Below, piece after piece: positions 62,237-64,000 of a stretch of DNA of 64,000 bases (positions are counted from its first letter, which is position 1; the number at the start of each line of letters is the position of its first letter). The position numbers were made by a program, and so were the translations under genes. The notes under the pieces were generated by a model that was given only the letters and a program-made list of their open reading frames with translations, ran no database searches and was not told the origin of the DNA. The stretch is taken from assembly GCA_027490195.1 (NCBI GenBank), contig JAIXYN010000048.1, forward strand, positions 19,124 to 83,123. The letters are read 5' to 3'. This DNA is from Verrucomicrobiaceae bacterium (GTDB lineage Bacteria; Verrucomicrobiota; Verrucomicrobiia; Verrucomicrobiales; Verrucomicrobiaceae).

Positions 62237-63766
62237 ATGAATGCTGCTGACGAATTCCTCAAAGTCGCCACCGACTACCAGCTCGGGGCGCTTGATACGG
62301 AATCACAGCATCCTTTCACCACCTCTTTGTCGCAAATGGCACGCACGGATGTGGGGGAGGCAGTTAAGCTCATGCATCAGGTGGATGTGCTCGCCTTGCG
62401 CCAGTTTGCCGCGAAATCCGCCCCTCTCGCGGACCTCGCCCGTGCCATCGCCGCCACTTTGGCTGCCGGACACCGGGTCTTCCTCTGCGGCTGCGGCGCC
62501 ACCGGGCGGCTGTCTCTGAGCATCGAGGTTTTCTGTCGCATGGGTGTCCTGCCCGTGACTGATCCGGAACGCATCGTCGCCTTCATGGCCGGCGGTGATC
62601 TCGCCTTGATCAAGGCCATCGAAACCTTTGAGGATCATCCCGAATACGGCGCACGGCAGCTCGAAGAACTGGGCTTCATCAATGGCGATCTGCTCATCGC
62701 CACCACCGAAGGCGGCGAGACGCCCTTTGTCATCGGTGCGACGGAACGCGCTGCGGAACTCTCCACCAATCCTCCCTGGTTCCTCTACTGCAATCCGGAC
62801 GAACAACTGGTCAAAGCCGCCGCGCGCTCCAGGCGCGTGATCGAAAATCCAGCGATCCATAAACTCAATCTCGCGGTGGGTGCCATGGCCGTCTCTGGTA
62901 GTACGCGTTTGCAGGCCAGCACGGTGCTCATGGCGGCCATCGGCTTTGCGTTCATGCATCAGCACGATCCTGAAAAGGCACCTAGTGAGGTGCTGCAACT
63001 GCTGCGCCACGTCGCACACTGCGATGGCCAGTTTCTCATGCCGTTTATCGAGCATGAGGCAGCGGTGTATGAGCGCGGCGCCTATTTGTTCTACAGCAGC
63101 TCGCGCTTTGGTATCACCGTCGTCACAGACACCACCGAACGCGCCCCTACCTTCAGCCTCGTGCCGTTTGAAAAGCAGGATGACATTGCCGCTCCGGCCT
63201 CCTGGTGCCATTTCCTCATGCCGGAGCAACCCGGCGCACATGCCGCATGGCAGGCACTGCTGCACCGTGAACCGCGCACCCTGGAATGGCCGGACGTTCG
63301 TCACGTCGCCGGAGCCGAGGTGCTGGCATCCTATGACTTCTCCGCGCAGCTTTCCGCCCGCCGTCAAATCCGCACCCATCAGGCCGAGCATCTGCAATTT
63401 CACATCGACGGCGGGGCAGGGGAGATGGTCTGGGAATTCGATGGACTGAAGCATCAGATCGATCTGACCGGCGTCCACGAATTTCATGCGCACCTGCTGC
63501 TCAAGATGCTCATCAACATTCACTCCACCCTCGTCATGGGCCGTTTGGGTCGTTACCTCGACAACCTCATGACCTACGTCAAGCCGAGTAACAACAAGCT
63601 CATCGACCGCGCCGTCCGCTACGTCCGTCTCCTTGCCCAGCGCCGCACCGGTAAACTCCCGGGGTATGAAAAAGTGACACGCCTTCTGTTTGAAGAAAGG
63701 GACAAGCTGCAGCCTGGAGAGCCCATCGTGCGGAAGACACTCGCTGCTTTGGGGGTGGCTGTTTGA
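62237..63766 (+). CDS. Double-SIS MurQ/GCKR-like protein
   Basis: A 509-residue sugar-phosphate-binding protein. The first SIS domain (about 60-225) has LCGCGATGRLSLSIE, close to the MurQ motif GAGTSGRLG.LDA.E, and TTEGGETPFVIGA. The segment LNLAVGAMAVSGSTRLQAST matches the MurQ/GCKR signature. A second, longer region (about 280-509) appears to be another SIS-like half, as in glucokinase regulatory protein. MurQ is about 300 residues and GCKR about 620, so this is intermediate. MurNAc-6-phosphate etherase activity is plausible but not certain. Confidence 0.82.
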   Translation: MNAADEFLKVATDYQLGALDTESQHPFTTSLSQMARTDVGEAVKLMHQVDVLALRQFAAKSAPLADLARAIAATLAAGHRVFLCGCGATGRLSLSIEVFCRMGVLPVTDPERIVAFMAGGDLALIKAIETFEDHPEYGARQLEELGFINGDLLIATTEGGETPFVIGATERAAELSTNPPWFLYCNPDEQLVKAAARSRRVIENPAIHKLNLAVGAMAVSGSTRLQASTVLMAAIGFAFMHQHDPEKAPSEVLQLLRHVAHCDGQFLMPFIEHEAAVYERGAYLFYSSSRFGITVVTDTTERAPTFSLVPFEKQDDIAAPASWCHFLMPEQPGAHAAWQALLHREPRTLEWPDVRHVAGAEVLASYDFSAQLSARRQIRTHQAEHLQFHIDGGAGEMVWEFDGLKHQIDLTGVHEFHAHLLLKMLINIHSTLVMGRLGRYLDNLMTYVKPSNNKLIDRAVRYVRLLAQRRTGKLPGYEKVTRLLFEERDKLQPGEPIVRKTLAALGVAV

Positions 63767-64000
63767 CCAAGGCACCGGGGTCTCCCGACCCCGGGTCGGA
63801 GGATTGGAGCGGCTAATTCCAATCTTATCGTGGGGGTCAGGAGACCCCCACACTTTGGCGCATGCTCGACCACACCTTGAACCCGGAACATGCAATAGAA
63901 GTGGAGACGAAGGTGTAAAGCGTTGTTAGAAAGAGGCATTGACGCATGTGGCACAATCACCGTGATGGTGAACCTGCCCATTGAATACTCTGACAAGCCG
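63767..64000. repeat. Intergenic end of window with GGGGTCGGGAGACCCC repeats
   Basis: No gene was recognised here. Two palindromes of the GGGGTC-GGAGACCCC family occur: CCGGGGTCTCCCGACCCCGGG near 63777 in reverse orientation (split as CCGGGGTCTCC and CGACCCCGGG), and GTGGGGGTCAGGAGACCCCC near 63828. They may form opposing hairpins after the SIS gene. Confidence 0.6.

Noticed and set aside
62303..63895. A 530-codon open frame on the minus strand opposite the SIS protein gene
   Set aside because: The plus-strand frame has MurQ signatures; the antisense frame has none and is an artefact of GC-rich codon use.

Overview
The window looks like a piece of a Gram-negative, GC-rich Verrucomicrobiota chromosome (Verrucomicrobiales, Prosthecobacter/Verrucomicrobium-like). 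The assignment is an inference from gene content. It rests on a planctomycete-type cytochrome/DUF1549/DUF1553 protein, DUF1501 and DUF1080 proteins, an ECF-type sigma factor placed directly before Pkn-type Ser/Thr kinases with extracellular carbohydrate-binding or STN-like domains, an SHD1 domain, a lipase maturation factor, and many families of short palindromic intergenic repeats. A TolC-like protein, a TonB-dependent receptor and ExbB/ExbD show an outer membrane. Many starts lack a clear Shine-Dalgarno sequence.

Layout. 1-10.5 kb: HerA-like ATPase, prolyl oligopeptidase, DUF1080 protein, a beta-barrel protein, DUF1501 protein, and an unknown protein with an orphan addiction-module protein. 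10.5-11.3 kb: a repeat-rich gap holding the decayed tail of a DUF1553 gene. 11.3-18 kb: a four-gene MacAB-TolC-like exporter divergent from a LytS/LytTR two-component pair. 18-26.6 kb: a 1,200-residue cytochrome/DUF1549/DUF1553 protein, a VapBC-type toxin-antitoxin pair, and a NarL-type response regulator and kinase behind two small genes (PH-like and YbjN-like). 26.6-29.6 kb: tRNA-Pro, lipase maturation factor, small unknown, NagA-like deacetylase. 29.8-43.5 kb: ExbB/ExbD/TonB-like cluster with a zinc-ribbon protein, then sigma factor, two receptor-like kinases, a MoxR ATPase and a DUF58-transglutaminase fusion. 43.5-45.4 kb: tandem palindromic repeats, a small gene pair with an ankyrin protein, tRNA-Val. 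45.4-49.2 kb: PAS-AraC regulator, a TonB receptor behind a probable cobalamin riboswitch, and thiE. 49.2-55.3 kb: M16 peptidase, alpha/beta hydrolase, unknown exported protein, rnhB and yraN. 55.4-59.3 kb: a Pycsar-effector-like membrane protein, dhaK, a cyclic-nucleotide-binding protein, a HigBA-type pair and dhaL. 59.3-63.8 kb: a mobile palindromic element, menD, menF and a double-SIS MurQ/GCKR-like protein.

The most unusual parts are (i) a lone PycTM (DUF5706) protein beside a dihydroxyacetone kinase operon that carries a cyclic-nucleotide-binding protein and is interrupted by toxin-antitoxin genes; (ii) the ECF/kinase/MoxR/transglutaminase block, with four STN-like repeats on one kinase; (iii) a 244-bp element flanked by a 20-bp direct repeat that separates two once-overlapping convergent genes; (iv) a 366-bp segment closed by 26-bp inverted repeats with an RNase P-like 3' motif; and (v) a kinase whose start and signal peptide are made from a dispersed intergenic repeat. 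No CRISPR array, prophage, rRNA or complete transposase gene was seen.
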